Source: an uncultured Lachnospiraceae bacterium
Lineage (GTDB): Bacteria; Bacillota; Clostridia; Lachnospirales; Lachnospiraceae
Assembly: GCA_910589385.1 (NCBI GenBank)
Contig: CAJUTU010000004.1
Coordinates: forward strand, 1 to 64,000
Reading direction: 5' to 3'
DNA length: 64,000 nt
In this document: positions 44,658 to 52,139 of the stretch, in pieces
Position numbering within the stretch: the first letter of the stretch is position 1
How the letters are laid out: each line of letters starts with the position of its first letter
Translations under genes and position numbers: made by a program
Notes under the pieces: model-generated
What the model was told of the DNA's origin: nothing
The model's input: the letters and a program-made list of their open reading frames with translations, nothing else
Databases searched by the model: none

Positions 44658-46811
44658 ATGAAGAGAATCAAAAAAACAGCAGTGTGGATATCGGCCCTAT
44701 TACTTTTAACAGGAACCAGACACGGAATTTTTTCCGCAGAGGCAGCTTTTGATGAAACAGAAGCCGTACATATCAATGTGGGAGAAATCGAGGATGCTAC
44801 GCTTGCAATCGGCACCCATTTGATTTCCCTGCATGCGATGAATGATACGTTGTATGGGCTTGCCATACAGTCGGCAGAGGAATCCGGACAGCAAAACGTC
44901 TATTATAAATCAGAGTTGGGAAACAGCGGCTGGTATGATGTAGGCGGAGCCTCATCGCTGGATGCGGTTCGTCTGGAAGGAAATGCGGTGGAAGATACAG
45001 CCATACAGGAACTTTTTTTTACACACCATACCAGATCCGATGGGATCACCTATGACTTACGGACCGGCCAGGCAGTCAATTTATTTGACATAGTCTCTCC
45101 CTATGATGTGGATGGGCTGCCCGAACTGGACTCCTTCTGGAATCAATATCAGACATTGGAGAAACGTAAGACTGATACCGGGCTTCTGGATGATTTTTTG
45201 GAGAATGAGAGAAACAGGACATTGGATGAAAGTATGAAGCTCTGTGATGCGCAGCTCGCCAGCCTGCAATCCTTTTGCCAATTACTTGCAGGCTCAGGCC
45301 TGCCGCAGTCCGAGCTGGCGCCCGTGATCCAGATAATGGAAAAAATAGATGCCCAGAGACGGTCTGCATCCTATACGCGGATCAAGTCCGGGCTGGAAGA
45401 ATTGATGGACCAGATTTCAGAAGACAAAGAACTGGGCGAAAATGCAGATTTACAGGAAGCACTTGGGGATTGCCTTATGAAATTACAGAGCCGCCTCGAT
45501 GAGATGGAAGGGAAGCAGAGGGAGGAAGGCGAAAACGCATTGGCCCGGGCGGAATATCAATTGGAAGAGGAACTTCTGGAAGCTGTAGAGAACGGGGCTG
45601 GAAATTCCATATTGGAAGAACTGTCTGCCTTGCATCATATAAGGGAGGGAATCCATACAGATATTGAACAGGAAAAAGCATTTCTGGAGGAAAGGCTGCT
45701 TCCTATTGCAGAGCAGTTATATGAGGCAGCCGGCGACAGGATTGCAGAGAATGAGTGGAAGTATTTTGAAACACTCAGGGAACAGCTGGATACAGAAGAA
45801 CCGGAGGATCCGGAAGTACTCCGGCTCTGCCAGGAACTGGAGCGTCTAAAGGTGGAGAAAGGGAATGCACTGGATGAAAATGACCTGGCAAAAGCCGTTG
45901 CACTAGAACAGCAATTTCTGGATACGTCGGCCAGTCTGCAAAGCCTGGAGCAGGAAGGGATCTATAGAGAGGGAAGCATGACGGCGAAGATCCAGAAACA
46001 GAAAGAAGAAGCCATGGAGCTGATCCATGCGCCGGGCGGCAGTGTGGAAGAGCTTCAGGACTATGTAGAAGGGCTGCAGGCCTTGTGTGCGATCTATCCC
46101 GAGACGGCCTTTGCTGCCCTGGAGGAGGTATCTGAAGAAATGTATATCGTCCAGTCTGCCAGGGAAGGCTCTGACATTTATGACACATTGATTGATCAAT
46201 GTAATGAAGTTTTAGAATCTTACGCAGATACCGGATGGGATCTGGAAGACTTTCTAGAAATCCTGATGCAGGAAACCGGGTGCGAGATCACAGAAGACAG
46301 GATCGATGGGGATCTGGCAGAACAAAATCTTGTCCTTTGTGCACTTGCCGAATATTGTGTACAGTCGCAGGAAGCAGGAGCATATATATTGCTGGAACAA
46401 TTATCATCAGCCCTTGCAGCGCGGGATGAGGGCAGCGTTTTTTGTGTGCTGTCCCTTCCGGGAGAGGATGGCGGTGATACCGGCCAGGAACAATATGTCC
46501 CGGCAGACCAGGTGGCTGCATGGTGTTCTTTGCGCTATGTATGGAATGCAGGGCGCAGAGAGGCCGTCCTTGCAGATGGAAGCCGTTATTACAGATTTAC
46601 TGCATTTGACGACGTGGTCGTACGGGAGAAAGGGCAGACAGAAACTTTGCCCGCCCCCACGCCTTTTCAAGGAACAGTCTGTCTTCCAGAAAGCTATGTG
46701 GAAGAAAAATTTTCATGCAGGATACTGAAACTTGCAGAGACGGGATATGGGATTCTCGTGGATCAGCCTGTGCAGGAGAAGGCTTTGGAAATCTGTGGGA
46801 TGCTCTTGTAA
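44658..46811 (+). CDS. Large secreted coiled-coil protein of the CIS operon, unknown
   Basis: 717 residues from the ATG at 44658 (GGGGAGG 9 bases upstream). A signal peptide of about 28-30 residues ends in FSAEAA. Residues of about 35-150 look beta-rich. Residues of about 170-520 are Glu/Leu/Gln-rich heptad-like helices, and the last 130 are mixed. No catalytic motif is visible and I do not recognise a family. It follows the TolC-like gene by 23 bases, so the pair may form an extracytoplasmic complex. Effector or scaffold roles are both open. Confidence 0.45.
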   Translation: MKRIKKTAVWISALLLLTGTRHGIFSAEAAFDETEAVHINVGEIEDATLAIGTHLISLHAMNDTLYGLAIQSAEESGQQNVYYKSELGNSGWYDVGGASSLDAVRLEGNAVEDTAIQELFFTHHTRSDGITYDLRTGQAVNLFDIVSPYDVDGLPELDSFWNQYQTLEKRKTDTGLLDDFLENERNRTLDESMKLCDAQLASLQSFCQLLAGSGLPQSELAPVIQIMEKIDAQRRSASYTRIKSGLEELMDQISEDKELGENADLQEALGDCLMKLQSRLDEMEGKQREEGENALARAEYQLEEELLEAVENGAGNSILEELSALHHIREGIHTDIEQEKAFLEERLLPIAEQLYEAAGDRIAENEWKYFETLREQLDTEEPEDPEVLRLCQELERLKVEKGNALDENDLAKAVALEQQFLDTSASLQSLEQEGIYREGSMTAKIQKQKEEAMELIHAPGGSVEELQDYVEGLQALCAIYPETAFAALEEVSEEMYIVQSAREGSDIYDTLIDQCNEVLESYADTGWDLEDFLEILMQETGCEITEDRIDGDLAEQNLVLCALAEYCVQSQEAGAYILLEQLSSALAARDEGSVFCVLSLPGEDGGDTGQEQYVPADQVAAWCSLRYVWNAGRREAVLADGSRYYRFTAFDDVVVREKGQTETLPAPTPFQGTVCLPESYVEEKFSCRILKLAETGYGILVDQPVQEKALEICGMLL

Positions 46812-46856
46812 AAAACTGATTTATGTAAAAATTCAAAGCAACAGAAAGGAGAAAAC

Positions 46857-48548
46857 ATGGCAGAATATTTATCGCCTGGAGTATACGTGGAGGAATATGA
46901 TAATGCTCCTCGTGGGATGGAAGGTGTTGGGACAAGCACTGCAGGATTTGTAGGGCTTGCAGAAAAAGGCAGTACAAAGGGGGCTCCGGTACTGATTACA
47001 AATTATGCGGAGTTCCTGCGCAGGTTCGGAGGATATCTGAGTGAATTTGCGTTTGGAGGATACCGGTATCTTGCGGGGGCTGTAGAACAGTTCTTCCTAA
47101 ATGGAGGAACCCGGTGTTATGTGGCGCGTGTCATCCCTGGGAATGCAAAAGCAGCTGTGTTCCAAAATGAGAATTTGAAAATATCGGCAGCCAATGAAGG
47201 AATCTGGGGAAACCGGATCGTATTGGAATTTACGGAAAGCACAAAGAAAAAAATGCAGCTTCTGGAGAAAAAGTCTGATCGGGTGTATGTAGCAAAGTCA
47301 ACGGCAGGTTTTGAGGAAGGCAGCCTTGTAAAAGCGGGAGACGAATATAACCGGATCATAACGATATTTGACCAAGAAATTACTTTTGAGCAGGAGTTTG
47401 TACAGGATGTGGCCGATCCGGGCCTTGTACCAGAAAAAGTGCTATATCTGGCGGAACTGGAAGTACAGGCCAGATACCAGGACGAAGTGGAAGTATTTCC
47501 AGAACTGAGCCTGTACCCTGCGTCTAGAAACGAAATCTCTGTACGGATGAAATCCAGCGAGATGGTCAGGCTGGAAATTGCCCCGGGATGGCAGACCGAA
47601 TTGAAAAACCCGGTAACGCAGCTTCTAGGGGAGGACGGGCCTGTGGTCGTATTGTCGGGAGGCCGGGACGGCACCATGGAACAGGTCAATGCAGGCACTT
47701 TTATCGGTGAAGACCTGGGACCAGGGGCACGTACTGGGATACAGGCGTTTCTGGAAAATAACATCGTAAGCATCATGGCTGTACCGGGCATTACGATGCC
47801 GGATGTGATGGTTTCTCTTGTCGCACACTGCGAGAACACAGGAAGCCGTTTTGCTGTACTGGACATGCCCCAGGATCTTTCCGACCCGAAGCCACTTCTG
47901 GAATACCGGGAACTGATCGACAGTACTTATGCCGCCATGTACCACCCGTGGATCCAGTGTTTCGACCGTACGACCCAGAAGGCAGGGTATTTTCCGCCGT
48001 CCGGCGCTGTACTTGGCGTATACTCCAGGACAGACATTGACCGGGGAGTCCATAAGGCTCCTGCCAATGAAACAGTATCCTGCAGCGGATTGCAGATTCA
48101 TTATACAAAAGGAGAGCAGGATATCCTAAATCCGGAAGGTGTGAATCTGATCCGCGCACTGCCGGGACAGGGGATCCGCATCTGGGGAGCCCGTACGGCA
48201 AGCAGCAATGCGTCTTTCCGCTATGTGAATATCCGCCGTCTGTTTATTTTTGTGGAGGAAAGCATTAAGGCAAACACAAACTGGGTAGTATTTGAGCCAA
48301 ATGATACGGCTTTATGGAACCGGGTAAGACAGTCCGTATCAGGATTCCTCAATACCATGTGGAGAAACGGGATGTTTGCCGGTGCAACACCGGAAGAAAG
48401 CTATTTTGTGGACATCGGGCCGTCTACGATGACCGAAGATGATATCCGGAATGGGCGTCTCATCTGCAATATCGGGATTGCGCCCTCCAGACCTGCAGAA
48501 TTTGTAATCTTCCGTGTCACACAGCATACCGCTGACGCAGAAGCTTAA
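46857..48548 (+). CDS. CIS contractile sheath protein
   Basis: 563 residues. The N-terminus EYLSPGVYVEEYDNAPRGMEGVGTS and the GFVGLAEKGS, FFLNGGTRCYVARV blocks are those of phage and eCIS tail sheaths. The C-terminal domain (NWVVFEPNDTALWNRVRQSVSGFLNTMWRNGMFAGATPEESYFV, then NGRLICNIGIAPSRPAEFVIFRVTQ) is the conserved sheath core that interlocks rings. It polymerises around the tube and contracts to drive it. AAAGGAG precedes the start. Only one sheath gene is present, whereas several eCIS types have two or three. Confidence 0.95.
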   Translation: MAEYLSPGVYVEEYDNAPRGMEGVGTSTAGFVGLAEKGSTKGAPVLITNYAEFLRRFGGYLSEFAFGGYRYLAGAVEQFFLNGGTRCYVARVIPGNAKAAVFQNENLKISAANEGIWGNRIVLEFTESTKKKMQLLEKKSDRVYVAKSTAGFEEGSLVKAGDEYNRIITIFDQEITFEQEFVQDVADPGLVPEKVLYLAELEVQARYQDEVEVFPELSLYPASRNEISVRMKSSEMVRLEIAPGWQTELKNPVTQLLGEDGPVVVLSGGRDGTMEQVNAGTFIGEDLGPGARTGIQAFLENNIVSIMAVPGITMPDVMVSLVAHCENTGSRFAVLDMPQDLSDPKPLLEYRELIDSTYAAMYHPWIQCFDRTTQKAGYFPPSGAVLGVYSRTDIDRGVHKAPANETVSCSGLQIHYTKGEQDILNPEGVNLIRALPGQGIRIWGARTASSNASFRYVNIRRLFIFVEESIKANTNWVVFEPNDTALWNRVRQSVSGFLNTMWRNGMFAGATPEESYFVDIGPSTMTEDDIRNGRLICNIGIAPSRPAEFVIFRVTQHTADAEA

Positions 48549-48571
48549 GATGGGGGATAGGCATAACGTAT

Positions 48572-48591
48572 TTTGGGGATGGTTCCCCAAA
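48572..48591 (+). other. Stem-loop between sheath and tube genes
   Basis: TTTGGGGA (48572-48579) pairs with TCCCCAAA (48584-48591) around TGGT. No U-tract follows, so it is more likely an RNA-processing or stability element than a terminator. Confidence 0.5.
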
Positions 48592-48618
48592 GTTTAGAGG
48601 ATAGGAGAGATTGAAGAT

Positions 48619-49119
48619 ATGGCAAGAGTAAACAGCGGACTGGACATTCCGCTTACTAAAATGAATTTTATCGTAACAGCGGATACTGCGATTGCCGCAT
48701 TTACCGAAGTGAGCGGTGTGGAGGCCAGTGTGGATGTGATCGAGTTCCGCCAGGGAAATTCCAACAGCCTGGCGCCCATTAAGCTGCCGGGGCTCGTAAA
48801 GCACGGAAATGTAACATTAAGGTTTGGATGTACCTTGAACAACGACTTCATGAAATGGGCCACGGCTTGTGTCAGCGAGACGCGTAAGGATGATAACCTC
48901 AGGGAAGTGAAGATTGAATTGGTTGATATTTCGGCGGCAGCGCCTACAGAGGTGAAAAAAACAACATCCGGGTCCTGTGTATGGACTTTGAAAAACGCAT
49001 GGGTGACGAAATATTCCGCACCTGACTTGAATTCAACGGCAAATGAAGTTGCGATCGAATCAGTAGAACTGGCCTATGAAGAGCTGACCATTCCTGGGGC
49101 AGCCGGAACAGGCCAATGA
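48619..49119 (+). CDS. CIS inner tube protein (gp19-like)
   Basis: 166 residues of the T4 gp19 / tail tube family: NFIVTADTAIAAFTEVSGVEASVDVIEFRQG, then APIKLPGLVKHGNVTLRFG and a C-terminal VAIESVELAYEEL. Hexameric rings stack inside the sheath to form the needle. AGGAGAG lies about 10 bases before the ATG. The gene is bracketed by two stem-loops. A second tube-like gene lies at 49721. Confidence 0.93.
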   Translation: MARVNSGLDIPLTKMNFIVTADTAIAAFTEVSGVEASVDVIEFRQGNSNSLAPIKLPGLVKHGNVTLRFGCTLNNDFMKWATACVSETRKDDNLREVKIELVDISAAAPTEVKKTTSGSCVWTLKNAWVTKYSAPDLNSTANEVAIESVELAYEELTIPGAAGTGQ

Positions 49120-49146
49120 GAATGCTTAAAAGTATTTTAGGGAAAG

Positions 49147-49164
49147 CCCCATATAAGAATGGGG
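49147..49164 (+). other. Stem-loop after the tube gene
   Basis: CCCCAT (49147-49152) pairs with ATGGGG (49159-49164) around ATAAGA, within the gap that follows the tube gene. Confidence 0.4.
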
Positions 49165-49183
49165 ACAAAAGGAGAAATAAGAC

Positions 49184-49546
49184 ATGACAACAGTATATGA
49201 ATTTGAACTGCCCAGAGGCTATCAGGATCCTTCCGGGGCTGTCCATAAAAAAGGAAAAATGCGTCTGGCAACTGCCGGGGATGAGCTTACTGCGGCAAGA
49301 GACCCACGGGTCTTAAATAATCCGTCCTATCTCACGATTGTCCTGCTTTCCAAAGTTATTATCGAATTGGAAGGCATAGACACTATAAGCGGAAATATGA
49401 TGGAGCAGCTATATACGGCAGACCTGACATTTTTACAGGATATGTATGAAAAGATCAATGCTGTAGACCTGCCAGCTATGCATGTCGTATGTCCGCACTG
49501 CGGAGAGGAACATGAGGTTTTGCTAATTTTTACGAGGGAGGGCTGA
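49184..49546 (+). CDS. Tail assembly chaperone-like protein (Mu gp41 / gpE type)
   Basis: 120 residues. The pattern LPRGYQDPSGAVHKKGKMRLATAGDEL, then YLTIVLLSKVIIELEGI and LYTADLTFLQDMYEKIN resembles the Mu gp41/P2 gpE type tail assembly proteins found beside tube genes in phages and CIS. An unusual CPHC zinc-ribbon half-site lies near the C-terminus (103-106). These proteins hold tail components during assembly. AAAGGAG precedes the start. A -1-frame continuation overlaps its 3' end. Confidence 0.7.
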   Translation: MTTVYEFELPRGYQDPSGAVHKKGKMRLATAGDELTAARDPRVLNNPSYLTIVLLSKVIIELEGIDTISGNMMEQLYTADLTFLQDMYEKINAVDLPAMHVVCPHCGEEHEVLLIFTREG

Positions 49547-49740
49547 GCCTTTACCCGGAGGATAAGCTGTACCGGGAATTGTCTTTCATTTCCTATTATT
49601 ATCACTGGAGTATGGAAGAAGTTTTAAGTCTGGACCATAGAAGCAGACGGCGCTGGTGCAGGGAGATTTCTGAAATCCACCGGGAGATCAACCCTTCGGA
49701 AGGAAAGGAGAAAAGTTTGTTTGAACTCAAGAGGATTTAG
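49516..49740 (+). CDS. Small DUF6760-like CIS protein, in -1 frame to the chaperone gene
   Basis: The frame is open from 49516 (after TGA 49513-49515) to TAG 49738-49740. About 65 residues from CTG 49543 include LYPEDKLYRELSFISYYYHWS and LSLDHRSRRRWCREISEIHREI, matching my memory of short proteins named DUF6760 in eCIS loci. There is no ATG, GTG or good start at the head of the conserved part. Options are CTG at 49543 or 49567 (CGGAGG 5 bases upstream of the latter), or a -1 ribosomal frameshift out of the upstream gene, as in phage G/GT and E/E' pairs. The end overlaps the next gene by 20 bases. Confidence 0.6.
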   Translation, partial: GFANFYEGGLSLYPEDKLYRELSFISYYYHWSMEEVLSLDHRSRRRWCREISEIHREINPSEGKEKSLFELKRI

Positions 49741-50161
49741 GAGTATGAATTTTGTGCTCCGTATAGGTACAAAAGATTTCTCCTGTAAAACGATACATGA
49801 TTTTAAACAGGAAATAGAGTATGAAAGCATCCAGGAAGGCGGCAGAAATGATTCGGTACATATTCGTCCCAAGCCGGTCACAAAACCTTTTACTTTCCAG
49901 GTAGAACGCTATGTAGGGAGCGGATTCGAAGATCCTCTCCCCACAGGGCGGGTACTGACAGATGAGATCATTGTCCTTGTGGGTGAAAATCCCGGGGATT
50001 TCGGTGACCCCCAGGCCGAGTTTACATTCCGGGGCTGTATTGTGTCAGGAAAAAGTTACAGCGGCCTGGATTCTGAAAAGTCGGGCCTGATCATAGAGAC
50101 CACTACGGTCGCTTATGAACAGATGGAAGTCCGGTGGAAAGATGGGAAAACAGCAACATGA
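49721..50161 (+). CDS. Second tube-like protein (gp19 fold)
   Basis: 146 residues from TTG 49721 (AAGGAG 10 bases upstream); the in-frame ATG at 49745 has a Shine-Dalgarno sequence only 1 base away. MNFVLRIGTKDFSCKTIHDFKQEIEYESIQEGG and PKPVTKPFTFQVERYVGSG align with the NF-V-I...F.....E-E---EGG...G---TL pattern of tube proteins, and a C-terminal GLIIETTTVAYEQMEV is retained. In eCIS a tube paralogue initiates the tube on the spike. This gene is a candidate for that tube initiator. Its stop overlaps the next start (ATGA). Confidence 0.75.
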   Translation: MNSRGFRSMNFVLRIGTKDFSCKTIHDFKQEIEYESIQEGGRNDSVHIRPKPVTKPFTFQVERYVGSGFEDPLPTGRVLTDEIIVLVGENPGDFGDPQAEFTFRGCIVSGKSYSGLDSEKSGLIIETTTVAYEQMEVRWKDGKTAT

Positions 50162-51024
50162 AACAGTTATTGCAGAAACTGCGGGGGCTTTTAGGGCCTG
50201 GGCATCAGGAAAATGTCCAGGCCGAGCAGACGGAGCAGTTTTCACAATCGGTATTGGATCGGTATCGGATAAAAATCCGAAGGCTTCCATTCCAGGATTT
50301 TCTGCATATCAAAACACTCTCTTTGCAGACAGAAAGAGAGCCGGCCGCCATAACTAATATTACAAACTGGAATGTGCACCAGATACGGGAAAAAGAAACC
50401 ATTACAAAGCTGTTTCCAAAAATCCAAAACATGGATGTACAGTGGAAGCAGCTCCAGAAGAAGATAAGGCTGGACAGCACCCGTCTGGAAAGGCTGGAGA
50501 GGCAGATAAAAGAATCTGTGGGCATGGAGCAGAAGATCTTGAAAAAAATCCATTCCCATACGGAACGGGAAATCCGTTCTGTCCGGGAAGAGACTTTATT
50601 TTATACAAGAAAATTTCACCGGAATGTACAGCAGTTGGAACTGGAAAACAGAAAACAGGTGCAGGAAACCATTCAAGATGGATTTAGGAAAGAACTCAGG
50701 ATCCTGCGCCGGATCCAAGAGGAAAGGCAGGAGGTCTTATTGGTCTATCCCGATATTCGATGGTATCTCCGCCAAGGCGGGCTTGGAACAGAGGATGCAG
50801 CCGGCAGCAAATTTTTTTTGCCGGAGCATCAGGCGCAAAAGAAAAATCCTGTTCTTTTCCGCCAGCCCCATGCCATTCAGGAGGCACAAGATGCGCCTGT
50901 AGAACATGAAATCCGGGAAATGGTAAAGGAGCAGGTCCAGGATCAGGCCGGCTGGCTGGCTGATAAAATATACCGACGTCTAGAAAGGCAGCTTTTTGAT
51001 GAAAAAAAGCGGCGTGGCTTTTAA
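50158..51024 (+). CDS. Coiled-coil CIS protein, possible tape measure
   Basis: 288 residues from the ATG at 50158, overlapping the previous stop by ATGA; an in-frame GTG at 50134 is also possible. Residues of about 80-200 are a long, highly charged helix rich in Gln, Glu, Arg and Lys (KLFPKIQNMDVQWKQLQKKI, RLERLERQIKESVG), and a second helix lies near 250-285. No catalytic motif. Position between tube and hub genes fits a tape-measure or tube-lumen protein, but it is short for that and has no hydrophobic segment. I do not recognise a family. Confidence 0.45.
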   Translation: MKQLLQKLRGLLGPGHQENVQAEQTEQFSQSVLDRYRIKIRRLPFQDFLHIKTLSLQTEREPAAITNITNWNVHQIREKETITKLFPKIQNMDVQWKQLQKKIRLDSTRLERLERQIKESVGMEQKILKKIHSHTEREIRSVREETLFYTRKFHRNVQQLELENRKQVQETIQDGFRKELRILRRIQEERQEVLLVYPDIRWYLRQGGLGTEDAAGSKFFLPEHQAQKKNPVLFRQPHAIQEAQDAPVEHEIREMVKEQVQDQAGWLADKIYRRLERQLFDEKKRRGF

Positions 51025-51030
51025 TGCCGC
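51009..51030 (+). other. Stem-loop at the end of the coiled-coil gene
   Basis: GCGGC (51009-51013) can pair with GCCGC (51026-51030); no U-tract. It precedes a 75-base gap. Confidence 0.3.
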
Positions 51031-51099
51031 CGTTTGTAGAATGGGTTTCTAATAGCAGGTTTTCTGTATATTCAAATGACAAGGAAAGGAAATAACTTT

Positions 51100-51576
51100 A
51101 TGGCAGACGCATATTTGTGCTTGAGAAAGGGACAGGAGGAAACGATTTATCCAATCCAGTTTGCCCCGGAAAAATTGCAGTTGTCTACCGTAGGAAAAAA
51201 GAAGCACATCAAAAAAGATTTTGTAGAAAAGAAAGGCAGCCCATCTAAAAACAGGTGGGAAAGGCAGACCTTTTCCGGCATCAGTCTGGGCATGCATCTT
51301 CTCTTTGACAGAAGCAAAGAGGAAGGCGGCTCTGTTCGAAGCGATATAGAAGGGCTTCAGGAAGCCTTGGAAAAATGTACGGAAGATACAAAAATTGCTT
51401 TCTGCTGGAATGAAATAGAATTTTCAGGAAGTTTAAAAGATCTGTCTGCGGAGTATCTGATGTTTGACAGCCAGGGGAGCCCGGTGCGTGCCAGCGCAGA
51501 CCTGACCATCTACTGTCAGGATAAGGACGGGATCCGGGAACTGTTAGAACAGGACTTCCAGGGCCTGTTTCTATGA
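51100..51576 (+). CDS. CIS tube/LysM-type protein, copy 1 (Pvc7-like N-terminal domain)
   Basis: 158 residues from the ATG at 51100 (AAAGGA 9 bases upstream). IQFAPEKLQLS, then KNRWERQTFSGISLGMHLLFD, SVRSDIEGLQEAL, IAFCWNEIEFSGSLKDLSAEYLMFDSQGSPVRASADLTI follow the pattern of the contractile injection tube protein N-terminal domain (the gp53/Pvc7 baseplate component). In most eCIS it is fused to a LysM domain that anchors the baseplate hub; here no LysM follows. It is adjacent to a diverged paralogue. Its stop overlaps the next open frame. Confidence 0.78.
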   Translation: MADAYLCLRKGQEETIYPIQFAPEKLQLSTVGKKKHIKKDFVEKKGSPSKNRWERQTFSGISLGMHLLFDRSKEEGGSVRSDIEGLQEALEKCTEDTKIAFCWNEIEFSGSLKDLSAEYLMFDSQGSPVRASADLTIYCQDKDGIRELLEQDFQGLFL

Positions 51577-51602
51577 CCAAGCGAGGATGGAAGAGGAGAA
51601 AA

Positions 51603-52118
51603 ATGTTTGATAAAGCAGTACTTGCTGTTGTGATGGACGCAGAAAAAGACGATGCCCTCAGCATTCTGGACCGGGCGGCACAGAAGCTGTCTGGAAGGCC
51701 TGATAAGGATCAGGGTTCTAAAGCAAGGGTAAAAAGCCAGGGGAACGGGCTAAAGATATTTGAAGTACAATACAATCCGGCATCTCTTAGACTTCAGGGA
51801 TACGGAGGCGCGGAAATTTCTGCCGGGAATATTTCTGCCGGGAATGATTCTTCACAGACGGAGCAGCATGTGTCTCCGTCTTCTGTATCGATTTCTCTGG
51901 AGCTGGACTGTGAAGGCCTGGATACGAAGAAGCAGGTCAACGGGTTGGTGGGGATCAGGCAGGCTGCCAGAAATCCATGCGTGTTGTTTTGCTGGGGAGA
52001 AAATGTCTTCGCCGGCAGTGTGTCGGAAGTAAGAGGGGAATATACCATGTTTGACAGGGATGGGCAGCCTGTCCGTGGAAAAGTAAATCTTACCATCAGC
52101 CGGACAGAACAGCCTTGA
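51603..52118 (+). CDS. CIS tube/LysM-type protein, copy 2
   Basis: 171 residues from the ATG at 51603 (AGAGGAG upstream); an in-frame ATG at 51573 overlaps the upstream stop and is possible. FEVQYNPASLRLQGYGGAE, SISLELDCEGL, NPCVLFCWGENVFAGSVSEVRGEYTMFDRDGQPVRGKVNLTI show the same domain as the preceding gene. Residues of about 73-82 are an exact tandem repeat, ISAGN twice, in a loop. LysM is again missing. The two copies may form a hetero-ring at the hub. Confidence 0.75.
   Translation: MFDKAVLAVVMDAEKDDALSILDRAAQKLSGRPDKDQGSKARVKSQGNGLKIFEVQYNPASLRLQGYGGAEISAGNISAGNDSSQTEQHVSPSSVSISLELDCEGLDTKKQVNGLVGIRQAARNPCVLFCWGENVFAGSVSEVRGEYTMFDRDGQPVRGKVNLTISRTEQP
51816..51845 (+). repeat. Perfect 15-bp tandem duplication inside a CIS gene
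   Basis: ATTTCTGCCGGGAAT occurs twice back to back (51816-51830, 51831-51845), encoding ISAGN ISAGN in frame. Copy-number change would keep the frame. Confidence 0.9.
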
Positions 52119-52139
52119 ACAAAAGGAAGGCTGATCAGA

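Noticed and set aside
49523..49531. Standard -1 slippery heptamer at the chaperone overlap
   Set aside because: In the reading frame the bases around 49525-49531 do not fit X XXY YYZ, so a classical site is absent; only simple tRNA-Phe slippage remains possible.
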